64,000 nt of DNA, from the NCBI RefSeq assembly GCF_000428065.1, contig NZ_ATZF01000010.1, positions 62,001-126,000 on the forward strand, given 5' to 3'. A program made the translations under genes and the position numbers. Of the stretch, positions 36,923 to 45,289 are shown in pieces; position 1 is the stretch's first letter; each line of letters begins with the position of its first letter. This DNA comes from Shimazuella kribbensis DSM 45090 (GTDB lineage Bacteria > Bacillota > Bacilli > Thermoactinomycetales > Thermoactinomycetaceae). The notes under the pieces are model-generated. The model did no database searches. It was not told the DNA's origin and saw only the letters and a list, made by a program, of their open reading frames with translations.

Positions 36923-37880
36923 AGCAATAGACATTTACTTGAATGAGGTGAAGTTTTATCTTGTCAGCAAAGATAAGGTGGATATTTTAAAAGAAATCGA
37001 GATTGCTATATTGGATAAATGCGAAAGGCAGTATGGGGAGATCACGGAGCAAACGATTGAAAAAGTACTCCAAAATTATGGTGATCCGAAGAAACTTGCT
37101 ACTCAATATAATGATGACGATTATCACATTATTGATCCAAGTTTTAAAAATGCTTTATTTCTCTATACTGGAATTACATTCAGTTTACATTTTTTACTTT
37201 GTCTCTTCTCTTCACTAATATCTGATAAGGGTAGCATCTATATTTTCCCGTTTTTCTATATTCCAAGCTTATCCATTTATGAGTTGCTTCTTTTTATACC
37301 TGTTATTCTTTTAAGCGATCTTGGTGTAGTAGCAGTCGTTTTATATGTTTTAACTCGACAGAATAAAAAAATTAGTCTTCCTTTTGATTTAGAAAAACTC
37401 AACAAATCTGCACAAAAAAGTTTTGTGAGAAGTCATAATTTAATGCTAGCTATTCCAAAAACATTATTTTTATTACTTTTATTTATAATCCTTTGGAATA
37501 ATAATTCTACCTATCAATTCGGAAAAAGTATTTCACTAAAATTCGCAAATTTACCTCAAATTGTTGTTATATTATTCTTTGTTTTAATAGTAGTGGAACT
37601 TGCAACAATATGGTTCGCATACTTTCATTCTTCTCCATATGTACATGTCATAAAAAATGTATTTCATAGTGCAGTTCGTATGATGATTTATGGAATATTG
37701 GCCCTTCAACCCTATGAGGAACTAAACAAATCCATTTCTAGTACAAATGCCACAGACATAGGTTACCTATTCATACTTATAGCACTACTCTCCGCTTATT
37801 CGATGGTCAAAAATATCATCATTATGCAAAGAATAAAGCTGGAGAAACCCGAAACAAATTCTTCCAATATAAATATTTGA
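36915..37880 (+). CDS. PadR-linked membrane protein with HAAS/DUF1700-like N-terminus
   Basis: 321 residues. A cytosolic N-terminal helical domain (about 1-75, ...DILKEIEIAILDKCERQYGEITEQTIEKVLQNYGDPKKLATQYN) matches the short domain that often precedes membrane parts in PadR-partner proteins. About six hydrophobic helices follow. The overlap with the PadR gene shows coupled translation. Such pairs are common in Firmicutes; the signal or cargo is unknown. Confidence 0.75.
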   Translation: MFKAIDIYLNEVKFYLVSKDKVDILKEIEIAILDKCERQYGEITEQTIEKVLQNYGDPKKLATQYNDDDYHIIDPSFKNALFLYTGITFSLHFLLCLFSSLISDKGSIYIFPFFYIPSLSIYELLLFIPVILLSDLGVVAVVLYVLTRQNKKISLPFDLEKLNKSAQKSFVRSHNLMLAIPKTLFLLLLFIILWNNNSTYQFGKSISLKFANLPQIVVILFFVLIVVELATIWFAYFHSSPYVHVIKNVFHSAVRMMIYGILALQPYEELNKSISSTNATDIGYLFILIALLSAYSMVKNIIIMQRIKLEKPETNSSNINI

Positions 37881-37976
37881 TCCCAATACGCACATTCCTA
37901 TTATTTTAGCATCTCTTAAAGTCCATATTCTTTTATAGAAAGACAAATCAATTTTCATTTTTACAGAAATAGAACA

Positions 37977-38013
37977 AACCCCTTGAACAACATCTATGCT
38001 CAAGAGGTTTTTA
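37977..38013 (-). terminator. Terminator of mqnC
   Basis: CCCCTTGA...TCAAGAGG (with one G-T pair) followed on the minus strand by a T-rich run. Confidence 0.65.
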
Positions 38014-38035
38014 TACTGTCTATTTTCTATATGAT

Positions 38036-39148
38036 TTAATTCTGCATCACAAAATCTTTATCCACTTGTTCTGTTCCATCAAATACATGTAATGTCTCAT
38101 AACGAGTATTGCGCTGAGCAGGGATTTTACCCGCTTCACGAATAAGCTGCAAACAGAGATTGATGTTTACTTTGTACGTCGTCCCTGCAGCAGAAACCAC
38201 ATTTTCTTCCATCATCGTACTACCAAAATCGTTACAACCGTATTCAAGGGAAAGCTTTCCAATCTCAGGCCCCATGGTGACCCAGGAAGACTGGAAGTTT
38301 GGCACATTATCAAGCATCAGACGGGCAATCGCTACTGCTTTTAAATACTCTCTAGGTGTTAGTTTTTCACGTTTCATATTGGTGTTGTCTGGTTGGAATG
38401 TCCAAACGATAAACGCAAGAAAACCTTTGGTTTCGTCTTGTGCTTCACGAATACGCAAAAGGTGTAACACTCTTTCTTCCAAGCTTTCACCAAACCCGAT
38501 CACCATCGTCGCGGTTGTTTTCATCCCTACTCGATGTGCTGTTTGCATCACATCCATCCAATCTCGCCACGAGCCTTTCAATCTACTGATTTTACGACGA
38601 GTTCGATCATCCAAGATTTCTGCTCCGCCACCAGGCAATGAATCCAGACCAGCCGCGTTCAACTCACGAATTACTTGTTCCAATGGCAATCCTGATACTT
38701 CTTGCATCTTTACAATCTCTGCTGGAGAAAAAGAGTGCATCGTGATATTAGGGAACTGCTGCTTAATTTTCTTAAGCAAGTCCGTATAGTAAGTAAATGG
38801 TAGGTTGGGATTGGTTCCTCCTTGCATCAAGATCTCGGTACCACCCACATCTTGTGTTTCTTTTATTTTTTGCAGGATTGTCTCATCTGGAAGAACATAT
38901 CCTTCATCAGAATCAGGAGAACGATAAAAAGCACAAAAACGACAGTAAGTGTCGCATACATTGGTATAGTTAATATTTCTGCCTACTACAAAAGTAGTGA
39001 TAGGTTCAGGATGGAGTTTTTTCATCACTTCATTGGCTGCAGCGCCAATTTTTTCTACTTCATCGCTTTCCCACAATGCTATGCCATCTTCTAAGGTCAG
39101 TCTCTGCCCATTTCGTACTTTATCTAATATATCGTCAATGTTCATCAT
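38036..39148 (-). CDS. mqnC: Cyclic dehypoxanthinyl futalosine synthase
   Basis: A 370-residue radical-SAM enzyme of the futalosine menaquinone route that closes the ring of dehypoxanthinyl futalosine. The 4Fe-4S motif CDTYCRFC (C65, C69, C72) and the following CAFYRSP segment are present, as are MQGGTNPNLPFTYY, HSFSPAEI and SLPGGGAEIL. Start: ATG 39146-39148 after GGGAG (ATG 39143-39145 also possible); the open frame's TTG is upstream. A single mqn gene here; the others are outside the window. The gene implies that this host does not rely only on the classical menaquinone route. Confidence 0.93.
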   Translation of the reverse strand: MMNIDDILDKVRNGQRLTLEDGIALWESDEVEKIGAAANEVMKKLHPEPITTFVVGRNINYTNVCDTYCRFCAFYRSPDSDEGYVLPDETILQKIKETQDVGGTEILMQGGTNPNLPFTYYTDLLKKIKQQFPNITMHSFSPAEIVKMQEVSGLPLEQVIRELNAAGLDSLPGGGAEILDDRTRRKISRLKGSWRDWMDVMQTAHRVGMKTTATMVIGFGESLEERVLHLLRIREAQDETKGFLAFIVWTFQPDNTNMKREKLTPREYLKAVAIARLMLDNVPNFQSSWVTMGPEIGKLSLEYGCNDFGSTMMEENVVSAAGTTYKVNINLCLQLIREAGKIPAQRNTRYETLHVFDGTEQVDKDFVMQN

Positions 39149-39213
39149 ATACACTCCCAAGCCTTTCTTTGCTAGGTGATTAACCCCATTTTAACATAGC
39201 TGAAACAAAATAA

Positions 39214-39232
39214 TTGACAATGATTCTCAATG
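39214..39232 (+). promoter_or_regulatory. Fur box overlapping a -35 element
   Basis: TGACAATGATTCTCAATG fits the Fur consensus (TGATAAT-x-ATTATCA type), and TTGACA at 39214-39219 could be the -35 box. It suggests iron-repressed expression of the ATPase gene downstream. Confidence 0.6.
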
Positions 39233-39277
39233 TTGATAGGTTTTTATTGGAACATCCATGTAGGGAGGTCGGAAATC

Positions 39278-40057
39278 ATTCCGCTTTATACCGAAAACAT
39301 CACGGTCCAATACCAAAATCATCTAGTAGTAGATCAATTGAATCTACAAATTCCGATAGAAAAAGTGACAGCTATCATTGGGGCAAATGGGTGTGGTAAA
39401 TCCACGATTTTAAAAACATTGGCTCGTATATTAGAACCAACAGCAGGCGCTGTTTTTTTGGATGGCAAACAAATTCACAAAGAACCAACACGAAATATAG
39501 CAAAACAATTAGCCATCCTCCCTCAGCTACCTGAAGCACCTGAAGGTACAACAGTTAAAGAATTGGTTTCTTTTGGCAGATTTCCCCATCGTAAAGGGTT
39601 TGGCTATCTGAGCAAACATGACCAGCATATTATTGAAGAATCATTAGAAAAAACGCATCTTACTGAGTTCAAAGACAAACCTGTACACCAATTATCTGGA
39701 GGACAAAGACAACGTGCTTGGATCGCCATGGCAATTACACAAGAAACACCCTATCTCTTGTTAGACGAACCAACGACGTATTTAGACATTGCTCACCAGT
39801 TAGAAGTTCTGTCTCTCATCCAACAACTAAACAAAGAAGAAAAAAGAACCATCATCATGGTTGTACATGATCTTAATCATGCTGCTCGCTATGCAGATCA
39901 CATTGTTGCTGTGAAAAAAGGACAAATCTACACGGAAGGTACTCCTTCTGATGTACTTACACATGATATGTTAAAAGATGTATTTGAAGTAAAAGCAAAT
40001 ATTATGATTGAACCACATACAGGACTGCCCACATGCATTCCTTATGAGAAGATATGA
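39278..40057 (+). CDS. Iron/siderophore ABC transporter ATPase (FecE/YusV-like), possible non-AUG start
   Basis: About 259 residues. Walker A GANGCGKS, Q-loop LPQLPEAPEG, signature LSGGQRQR and Walker B LLLDEPTTYLD are in order. The family energises siderophore, heme or B12 import. No permease or binding protein is adjacent, as for B. subtilis YusV, which serves several importers. The open frame has an ATG at 39230, but that lies in the Fur box/promoter. After AGGGAGG (39262-39268) the in-frame codons are ATC 39275 and ATT 39278, so a rare start is likely. A terminator follows. Confidence 0.88.
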   Translation: MPLYTENITVQYQNHLVVDQLNLQIPIEKVTAIIGANGCGKSTILKTLARILEPTAGAVFLDGKQIHKEPTRNIAKQLAILPQLPEAPEGTTVKELVSFGRFPHRKGFGYLSKHDQHIIEESLEKTHLTEFKDKPVHQLSGGQRQRAWIAMAITQETPYLLLDEPTTYLDIAHQLEVLSLIQQLNKEEKRTIIMVVHDLNHAARYADHIVAVKKGQIYTEGTPSDVLTHDMLKDVFEVKANIMIEPHTGLPTCIPYEKI

Positions 40058-40067
40058 AAAAGTGGAG

Positions 40068-40093
40068 GGATAAAATCCCTTCCACTTTTTTGA
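40068..40093 (+). terminator. Terminator of the ABC ATPase gene
   Basis: AAAGTGGAgGGAT...ATCCCTTCCACTTT with a T run. Confidence 0.82.
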
Positions 40094-40177
40094 TTAGGAG
40101 ATTAAAAGTATAAGACCTTTCATGCACACCACATTGCACTGATAAAAGTGTCAGTCTTCCATGATTATTAAATAAAG

Positions 40178-40684
40178 TTAGAAGTAATAGGATACAAATG
40201 ACATACCATTTTCCATTGCAAAGTCTAGGGTACTATTAATAAAGGCTAAATTTCTCATCGAAACTCTTTTTCCTAACTGGACAACAGGATCTATTTGTTT
40301 CTCCAGTAATCTTTCACTAAATAAAAGTCCAATCGACTCCAATTTTTCATCCTCTGAATGGAAATTTGAGAAATGTTCATTGTATTCCTTCGTTGATAAC
40401 ATACTATCATATTGACTATCTAGATCCCATTTCCATCCATCTTTAAAGGTTCGAGATTGTACTTCTTGAAAAATAAGATCAGCAATAGACTCATCATGAA
40501 TTCTTTTGAACAAAATATAATGTAGTGCAAACTGCCTAAGACGGAACAATTCATTTCTTACTCTATTACTGTCAACCTCGGGAAAGAGCAATTCAATTGC
40601 CGAAACAGCTTTTTCATCTTCCTGATTAGCATCAACCAAAAAATCATGATAAACCTTTGCAATTTCTATAATTTGCTGCTCCAT
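40178..40684 (-). CDS. Hypothetical protein (168 aa)
   Basis: 168 residues, mostly helical, with many acidic side chains. Segments IIEIAKVYHDFLVDANQEDEKAV and HEVRNELFRLRQFALHYILFKRIHD-like helices suggest an all-alpha cytosolic protein. No family recognised. The ATG at 40682-40684 follows GAGAGGT; a 19-codon upstream extension exists. Single gene. Confidence 0.6.
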   Translation of the reverse strand: MEQQIIEIAKVYHDFLVDANQEDEKAVSAIELLFPEVDSNRVRNELFRLRQFALHYILFKRIHDESIADLIFQEVQSRTFKDGWKWDLDSQYDSMLSTKEYNEHFSNFHSEDEKLESIGLLFSERLLEKQIDPVVQLGKRVSMRNLAFINSTLDFAMENGMSFVSYYF

Positions 40685-41123
40685 AACATTACCTCTCATC
40701 CTTCCAAATAGCCTATTTTTCAAGATCATTCTTTTCGTCATTGTTAACTACATATCATTAATTATTTTATTAATTCTTATTCTTGTAAATAGTTTCTAGC
40801 GATTTTTTTAAATTTACAAATATACTCATTATTTGGATGTGACTACTATTATTTTTAAAATAAATACTTTTACACTTTGTTGTTTCTCTATCTTTACAAA
40901 TGAGAGATAGTTCATATATGAACAAGACAAAGACAAACCAACATTGATTGCCCATGCCTTCCTCTTCAAATGGAATAAAACTATCTATTTTATTTTCAAA
41001 TATTTCTCGATAAAGTTGACAGTGACATCGGAATCGAATAAATTATTACTACACCATATATTTCGAATTTTAAATATATGAATTCTAATCATATATTCAC
41101 CTAAAATAGAGAGGAGAAACCTT
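40685..41123. other. Gene-free spacer before the EamA gene
   Basis: Very AT-rich. The minus-strand frame at 40770-40955 has no ribosome site. Near the right end lies TTTCGAATT (41061-41069) in a palindromic AT-rich context, which recurs before the next two genes. Confidence 0.5.
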
Positions 41124-41981
41124 ATGTATGGCTTTATAATGGGGATACTTTCTGCATTTTCATTTGGAACAGCGGATTTTCTAGCTGGTATTACTAGTCG
41201 TAGAATAGGAAGTTATACAACCTTATTTTATATGCAGTTAGTTGGTGCGATTGGGCTAAGTATTTATTTGTTTTTTAGCGGAGATTGGAGTATCTTCATC
41301 AATCACATGGATGCCGTTGGCCTTGCCATGCTATTTATGGGAATTGATGTAATTGGCATTCTTTGTTTGTATCAAGGATTAGCAAAAGGTAACGTATCCG
41401 TAGTCGCTCCGATCACTTCTAGCTTTGCAGCAATTACGGTAATCTTAGCAATTATTTTTGGTGAACGTCCTTCTTTCATCACAATAGCAGGGATCATCTT
41501 ATCTATTGCTGGGGTAATTTTTGCTTCACTACGATTTAATACAGCTGCAAGTACAAAAACAACGAATCCATCAAGCGGGATACTATGGGCAATTCTTGCA
41601 GCTCTGTTACTTGGAATCGCATTTTTTGGTCTCAAATATCCGACGGTAGAAATTGGTCCGTTTATGACAGTTTGGATTGGACGTTTACAAGCGGTTATTC
41701 TATTGCCTCTCCTTCTTCTGATACCCAAACGTCAATGGGTAATACCCCAATTAAAAGAAGCAGGTTTGCTACTATTAGTAGGGATATTTGATGTAATTGC
41801 AATCATTAGTTATAATTTGGGGCTAATGCAAGCAGATACCACAATCGTGGTTACTTTGACATCCCTTTTTGCAATCGTCACGATTATTTGGGGAGTAGTG
41901 GTTTTAGCTGAGCGAATGATTTGGAATGAAGCGGTCGGCATTGTCTCCATACTCATTGGATTGGTTCTCATTTCTCTGTAA
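41124..41981 (+). CDS. EamA/DMT-family transporter
   Basis: 285 residues with about ten hydrophobic helices in two EamA repeats (about 5-135 and 150-285). Examples are GILSAFSFGTADFLAGITSRRIG and SGILWAILAALLLGIAFFGLKYP. EamA proteins export amino acids or metabolites; the substrate cannot be told. Start behind GAGGAGAAACC. The neighbours are a MarR regulator and an azoreductase with a shared promoter motif, suggesting a common response to electrophiles. Confidence 0.88.
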   Translation: MYGFIMGILSAFSFGTADFLAGITSRRIGSYTTLFYMQLVGAIGLSIYLFFSGDWSIFINHMDAVGLAMLFMGIDVIGILCLYQGLAKGNVSVVAPITSSFAAITVILAIIFGERPSFITIAGIILSIAGVIFASLRFNTAASTKTTNPSSGILWAILAALLLGIAFFGLKYPTVEIGPFMTVWIGRLQAVILLPLLLLIPKRQWVIPQLKEAGLLLLVGIFDVIAIISYNLGLMQADTTIVVTLTSLFAIVTIIWGVVVLAERMIWNEAVGIVSILIGLVLISL

Positions 41982-42056
41982 ATGAAATGTAATTCCTCTT
42001 TGTAACATTGACAATAGGAATTACCAAGGATAGGATAAAATCATCAAACATTTCGA

Positions 42057-42065
42057 TTTCGAATT
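42057..42065. promoter_or_regulatory. TTTCGAATT motif shared by three promoters
   Basis: The same 9-mer occurs at 41061-41069 (before EamA), 42057-42065 (before marR) and 42541-42549 (before azoR). It is a plausible MarR/MhqR half-operator; MhqR boxes in B. subtilis have a related TCGAATTCGA core. Confidence 0.5.
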
Positions 42066-42088
42066 AATGGATGGAAGGAGATGTCGAG

Positions 42089-42526
42089 ATGAACGATGAT
42101 CCTACACTGAAATTATTTATTGTACTCTCTCGGGCATACAAAAGCGTAATGGAACATTCCCAAAGCGATGCTTCCCGTCATGGTTTGAGTTTATCTGAAT
42201 TTTGTGTTTTGGAACTGTTATATAGCAAGGGACCTTTCTCATTAAAAGAAATCGGCGAAAAAATATTATTGGCAAATGCAAGCATTACTTATGTAATCGA
42301 TAAATTAGAGAAAAAAGGTTATTTACTTCGCCAGCCAGATCATAAGGATCGTAGAGTCGTCTTTGCAAGTCTCACCGCAGAGGGGCATCGATTGATGCAA
42401 CAAGCTTTGCCAGAACAGTTTATTGCTTTGCAAAAAGCAATGGATGGATTAACAAATGAAGAAAAACGCAACTTAATTCAGTTGCTGAAGAAATTAGGAA
42501 TAGAAGCAAAACAAAAACTCAAATAA
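42089..42526 (+). CDS. MarR-family regulator (MhqR-like)
   Basis: 145 residues. The winged helix SLSEFCVLELLYSKGPFSLKEIGEKILLANASITYVIDKLEKKGYLLRQPDHKDRRVVFASLT is typical MarR. The ATG at 42089 follows AAGGAG; the frame's earlier ATG lies before the site. By position (followed by an azoreductase) and by sequence pattern it resembles MhqR of B. subtilis, which represses quinone-detoxifying genes. TTTCGAATT (42057-42065) in its own promoter is a candidate operator. Confidence 0.85.
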   Translation: MNDDPTLKLFIVLSRAYKSVMEHSQSDASRHGLSLSEFCVLELLYSKGPFSLKEIGEKILLANASITYVIDKLEKKGYLLRQPDHKDRRVVFASLTAEGHRLMQQALPEQFIALQKAMDGLTNEEKRNLIQLLKKLGIEAKQKLK

Positions 42527-42595
42527 TTTTTTGAGATATATTTCGAATTAGTAATTTATTATATTGAATTATATTTCTAGAAGGAGTGGGCTATT

Positions 42596-43231
42596 TTGAA
42601 AAAAGTATTATACATTACTGCGAATCCAAAACCGATCCAACAGTCCCTTAGCTTACAAATCGGGAAAGCATTTATTGAAGAATATCAACACAATCATCCA
42701 AAGGATGAAATAACAAGAATTGATGTCTTTCATCATGACATACCATTGGTTGATGAAGAAATTTTAGAGTATATGGATAAGACAAAACAAGGTTGGATCA
42801 TGGATCAATTCTCGCCTCCTATCCAAAATAAAATGAGAAGGTTTAACCGCCTAACGGAACAATTTATAGACACTGATTTATATGTATTTGTTTTTCCTAT
42901 GTGGAATTTTGGGATACCTCCATTGCTAAAAGCATATGTAGACACGTTTAAAGTGGCTCGAAAAACATTTCAATACACACCGAATGGGCCAATAGGACTT
43001 TTAAATAACAAGCAAGCTGTATTGATTCAGTCACGAGGAGACCAATATTCGTCTGGAATAAACATAGAATATGACCACAGTGTGCGTTACCTACAATCTG
43101 TGTTGTCTTTTATTGGCGTCGAGCAAATCGAAACCATCATTGCAGAAGGTACCAATTTGGGCAGTGTGGATCATGATGGATTAAAGCAAGAAGCCCTTCA
43201 ACAAGCCATACAAATCGCTAGATCGCTTTAA
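42596..43231 (+). CDS. azoR: FMN-dependent NADH-azoreductase
   Basis: 211 residues of the AzoR flavodoxin-like fold: ITANPKPIQQSLSLQIGKAFIEEY (phosphate loop), FVFPMWNFGIPPLLKAYVDTF (FMN-binding, about 97-117) and IQSRGDQYSSG. It reduces quinones and azo compounds with NADH. TTG start after AAGGAG. Second gene after the MarR regulator but with its own promoter region and a strong terminator. Confidence 0.92.
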   Translation: MKKVLYITANPKPIQQSLSLQIGKAFIEEYQHNHPKDEITRIDVFHHDIPLVDEEILEYMDKTKQGWIMDQFSPPIQNKMRRFNRLTEQFIDTDLYVFVFPMWNFGIPPLLKAYVDTFKVARKTFQYTPNGPIGLLNNKQAVLIQSRGDQYSSGINIEYDHSVRYLQSVLSFIGVEQIETIIAEGTNLGSVDHDGLKQEALQQAIQIARSL

Positions 43232-43273
43232 TATTTATACAACAATGACAATTAAAACCAAAACATATACTAA

Positions 43274-43306
43274 AAAAGGTGAATCCAAACAAGATTCACC
43301 TTTTTT
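43274..43306 (+). terminator. Terminator of azoR
   Basis: AAGGTGAATC-caaacaa-GATTCACCTT then a T run. Confidence 0.88.
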
Positions 43307-43461
43307 ATATAGTGGGTATAAGAGTAAGAAATATACGATTACACCTTCATACGGAGTACTCTTTTCAAATGACTAGTTTTATTGATAGACTCATCCAGCG
43401 ATCCAAAAGTAATGCTGTTGTTATGGATAAGACCCCTATCAGTAAAAGCTCAGGCTCGGTA

Positions 43462-43767
43462 TCAGTCTTCGATTGCTTGGTAGACCGTGGTCCAGAAGTC
43501 TTGGATAAGGTGCGCTGAATCTGGAGTGGACATCCCAACCTGGGTGAACAGAATTCCGGTGAGTTGTTTGTCTGGATCAGCATAAGCTGCAGTGCCGGTT
43601 CCTCCATCCCAGCCGAACTGACCGATAGATGCGTAGTCTCCGAGGTAGGTACGCACCGCCATCCCAAAGCCCCAGCCGCCTTGTATCCCTTGTCCAAACG
43701 ACAAATGGACGTTGTTTTTGGCCAAGTCGTCTCGGTATGTTTCCCTCTCAGCGCGGATGACCGTCAC
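43462..43767 (-). pseudogene. C-terminal remnant of a beta-lactamase-fold serine hydrolase
   Basis: About 100 residues with FGQGIQGGWGFGMAVRT...YASIGQFGWDGGTGTAAYADPDKQLTGILFTQ, the end of a class C-like serine hydrolase (the GTG box region is WDGGTGTAAY). The N-terminal two-thirds, with the SxxK serine, are missing. It has no start of its own and abuts a truncated DUF1048-like gene. Its base composition is richer in GC than the flanks. Confidence 0.8.
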
Positions 43768-44099
43768 GCAATGGACATACAGGTTTTCACCGGAATCTCA
43801 TGTAACAGGTCATCGCTAAAACCACCGACATCCTGACCCACTACATCCAACACATCCTTTCCCTCTTTTGCATTTGATTCAAACAGTCCTAGTACATCGG
43901 TTAGCGCTTTTAATATAGCCATGGTAGAGTTCGTGTCGGATGCAAAAGTCAATAAGTAATTCTCTATCTCATTCATCACGATCTGATAATCCCTTGGCAA
44001 AGCATGAATCCGTTTTTTGTACCTTTTATATTCCGCTTTTTCTTCTTTCCATCCCGCTCCTGTAACCAAATCTTTTAAAGTCGAAAAAATATTTCCCAT
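43764..44099 (-). CDS. DUF1048-like protein, copy 1, C-terminally truncated
   Basis: 111 residues from the ATG at 44097-44099 (after AAAGGAGAAT). The body KKRIHALPRDYQIVMNEIENYLLTFAS...KEGKDVLDVVGQDVGGFSDDLLHE is that of the small all-helical DUF1048 family, which is typically linked to PadR regulators. After DDLLHEIPVKT the DNA stops matching copies 2 and 3, and the frame ends in unrelated MSIA. About 20 C-terminal residues are missing through a fusion to the hydrolase remnant, so it may be non-functional. Confidence 0.78.
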   Translation of the reverse strand: MGNIFSTLKDLVTGAGWKEEKAEYKRYKKRIHALPRDYQIVMNEIENYLLTFASDTNSTMAILKALTDVLGLFESNAKEGKDVLDVVGQDVGGFSDDLLHEIPVKTCMSIA

Positions 44100-44200
44100 C
44101 CTAATTCTCCTTTGTTTCACTTATTTTTGATGCGATTAACTCCCATTCGTGTTTCGTGTGTAAAATTTTCGCGGCCCACTGATTTTCTTGAGTGAGTACC

Positions 44201-44252
44201 CCATCTACTAAGTATCACTCAATACTTCTATATAGCAATACTTAGTAGATGG
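44201..44252 (-). promoter_or_regulatory. Palindromic promoter of DUF1048 copy 1
   Basis: CCATCTACTAAGTAT and ATACTTAGTAGATGG are perfect 15-bp inverted arms with a 22-base centre holding CTTCTATATAGCA. On the minus strand TTGATA-18-TGCTAT could be the promoter. The layout (ACTnAnTA-N14-TACTnAGT core) recurs before copies 2 and 3. Confidence 0.75.
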
Positions 44253-44293
44253 CCATATCAATAGAAAGATATATTTTTTTGGAGAGATTATCG

Positions 44294-44659
44294 TTATCTT
44301 CCTTTACCAAGCTTTTTACGAATATTTTCGTTCAACTGTTCTCTTCTCTTTCTGATCCAAGTTTGCACTGGAAGCTCATGTAACAGGTCATCGCTAAAAC
44401 CACCGACATCCTGTCCCACTACATCCAACACATCCTTTCCTTTTTTTGAATTTGATTCCAACAATACTAATTCATCGGTTAGATTTCTAAATATGACCAT
44501 GGCAGAGTCATGGTCGGATGCAAAGTTCCATAAGAAATTCTCCTTTTCATTCATCACGATCTGATAATCCTTTGGTAGAGCATTTATCCGTTTTTTGTAC
44601 CTTTTATATTCTGCTTTTTCTTCTTTCCATTTGGTTAAGGTCGAAAAAATATTTCCCAT
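44294..44659 (-). CDS. DUF1048-like protein, copy 2
   Basis: 121 residues, complete: MGNIFSTLTKWKEEKAEYKRYKKRINALPKDYQIVMNEKENFLWNFASDHDSAMVIFRNLTDELVLLESNSKKGKDVLDVVGQDVGGFSDDLLHELPVQTW followed by a basic tail ending in KKLGKGR. The helical repeats and DVVGQDVGGF motif define the family. The start follows GGAG, and it carries its own palindromic promoter. Such genes usually pair with a PadR regulator, which is not adjacent here. Confidence 0.8.
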   Translation of the reverse strand: MGNIFSTLTKWKEEKAEYKRYKKRINALPKDYQIVMNEKENFLWNFASDHDSAMVIFRNLTDELVLLESNSKKGKDVLDVVGQDVGGFSDDLLHELPVQTWIRKRREQLNENIRKKLGKGR

Positions 44660-44776
44660 CTTAATTCTCCTTTAATTCGCTTATTTTTGATGATATAAAA
44701 TCCCATTCTTGTTTCATGTGTAGAATTTTCGCAGCGCTCTGAATTTCCGAAATGAGCACCCTTTCTAATCTGTATC

Positions 44777-44806
44777 ACTCAGTACTTCTATATAGTACTA
44801 CTGAGT
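44777..44806 (-). promoter_or_regulatory. Palindromic promoter of DUF1048 copy 2
   Basis: ACTCAGTA-N14-TACTGAGT with an inner AGTAC...GTACT dyad. Minus strand TTGACA-18-TACTAT lies across it. Confidence 0.72.
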
Positions 44807-44853
44807 AGTAAGCCATGTCAATAGCCGGATTTATTTTTTTGGAGAGATTATCG

Positions 44854-45243
44854 TTATTTTCCTTCACCAAGTTTTTTACGAATGCTTTCGCTCCATTGTT
44901 CTTTTCTTTTTCCTGTCCAAGTTTGTCCTTCCAGCTCATGTAACAGGTCATCGCAAAAACCACCCACATCCTGACCCACTACATCCAGCACATCCTTTCC
45001 CTCTTGAGCGCTTGATTCAAATAGTTCCAGTACATCTCTTAGCGCTTTAAATATGGACATCGTAGAGTCTTTGTCGGATGCAAAAGTCCATAAGAAACTC
45101 TCCATCTCTTTCATCACCATCTGATAATCCCTTGGTAAAGCATTCATCCGTTTTTTGTATCCTTTATATTCCGCTTTTTCTTGTTTCCATCTCGCCCCTG
45201 TAGCAATATGCTTTAAAGTCGAAAAAATATTATTTTCTATCAT
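44854..45243 (-). CDS. DUF1048-like protein, copy 3
   Basis: 129 residues, complete, beginning MIENNIFSTLKHIATGARWKQEKAEYKGYKKRMNALPRDYQMVMKEMESFLWTFAS and ending in KKLGEGK. Conserved EGKDVLDVVGQDVGGFCDDLLHE. The ribosome site (AAAGTAG) is weaker than for the other copies. It is the most upstream of three tandem minus-strand paralogues and has its own promoter dyad. Confidence 0.8.
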   Translation of the reverse strand: MIENNIFSTLKHIATGARWKQEKAEYKGYKKRMNALPRDYQMVMKEMESFLWTFASDKDSTMSIFKALRDVLELFESSAQEGKDVLDVVGQDVGGFCDDLLHELEGQTWTGKRKEQWSESIRKKLGEGK

Positions 45244-45259
45244 AAAACTACTTTGTACA

Positions 45260-45289
45260 ACTTAGTACTTCTACATAATAATACTAAGT
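45260..45289 (-). promoter_or_regulatory. Palindromic promoter of DUF1048 copy 3
   Basis: ACTTAGTA-N14-TACTAAGT. Minus strand TTGACA-17-TATTAT overlaps it. The central CTTCTACATAATA matches the centre of copies 1 and 2. Confidence 0.72.

Noticed and set aside
40770-40955. 61-codon minus-strand frame
   Set aside because: No ribosome site; AT-rich spacer DNA.
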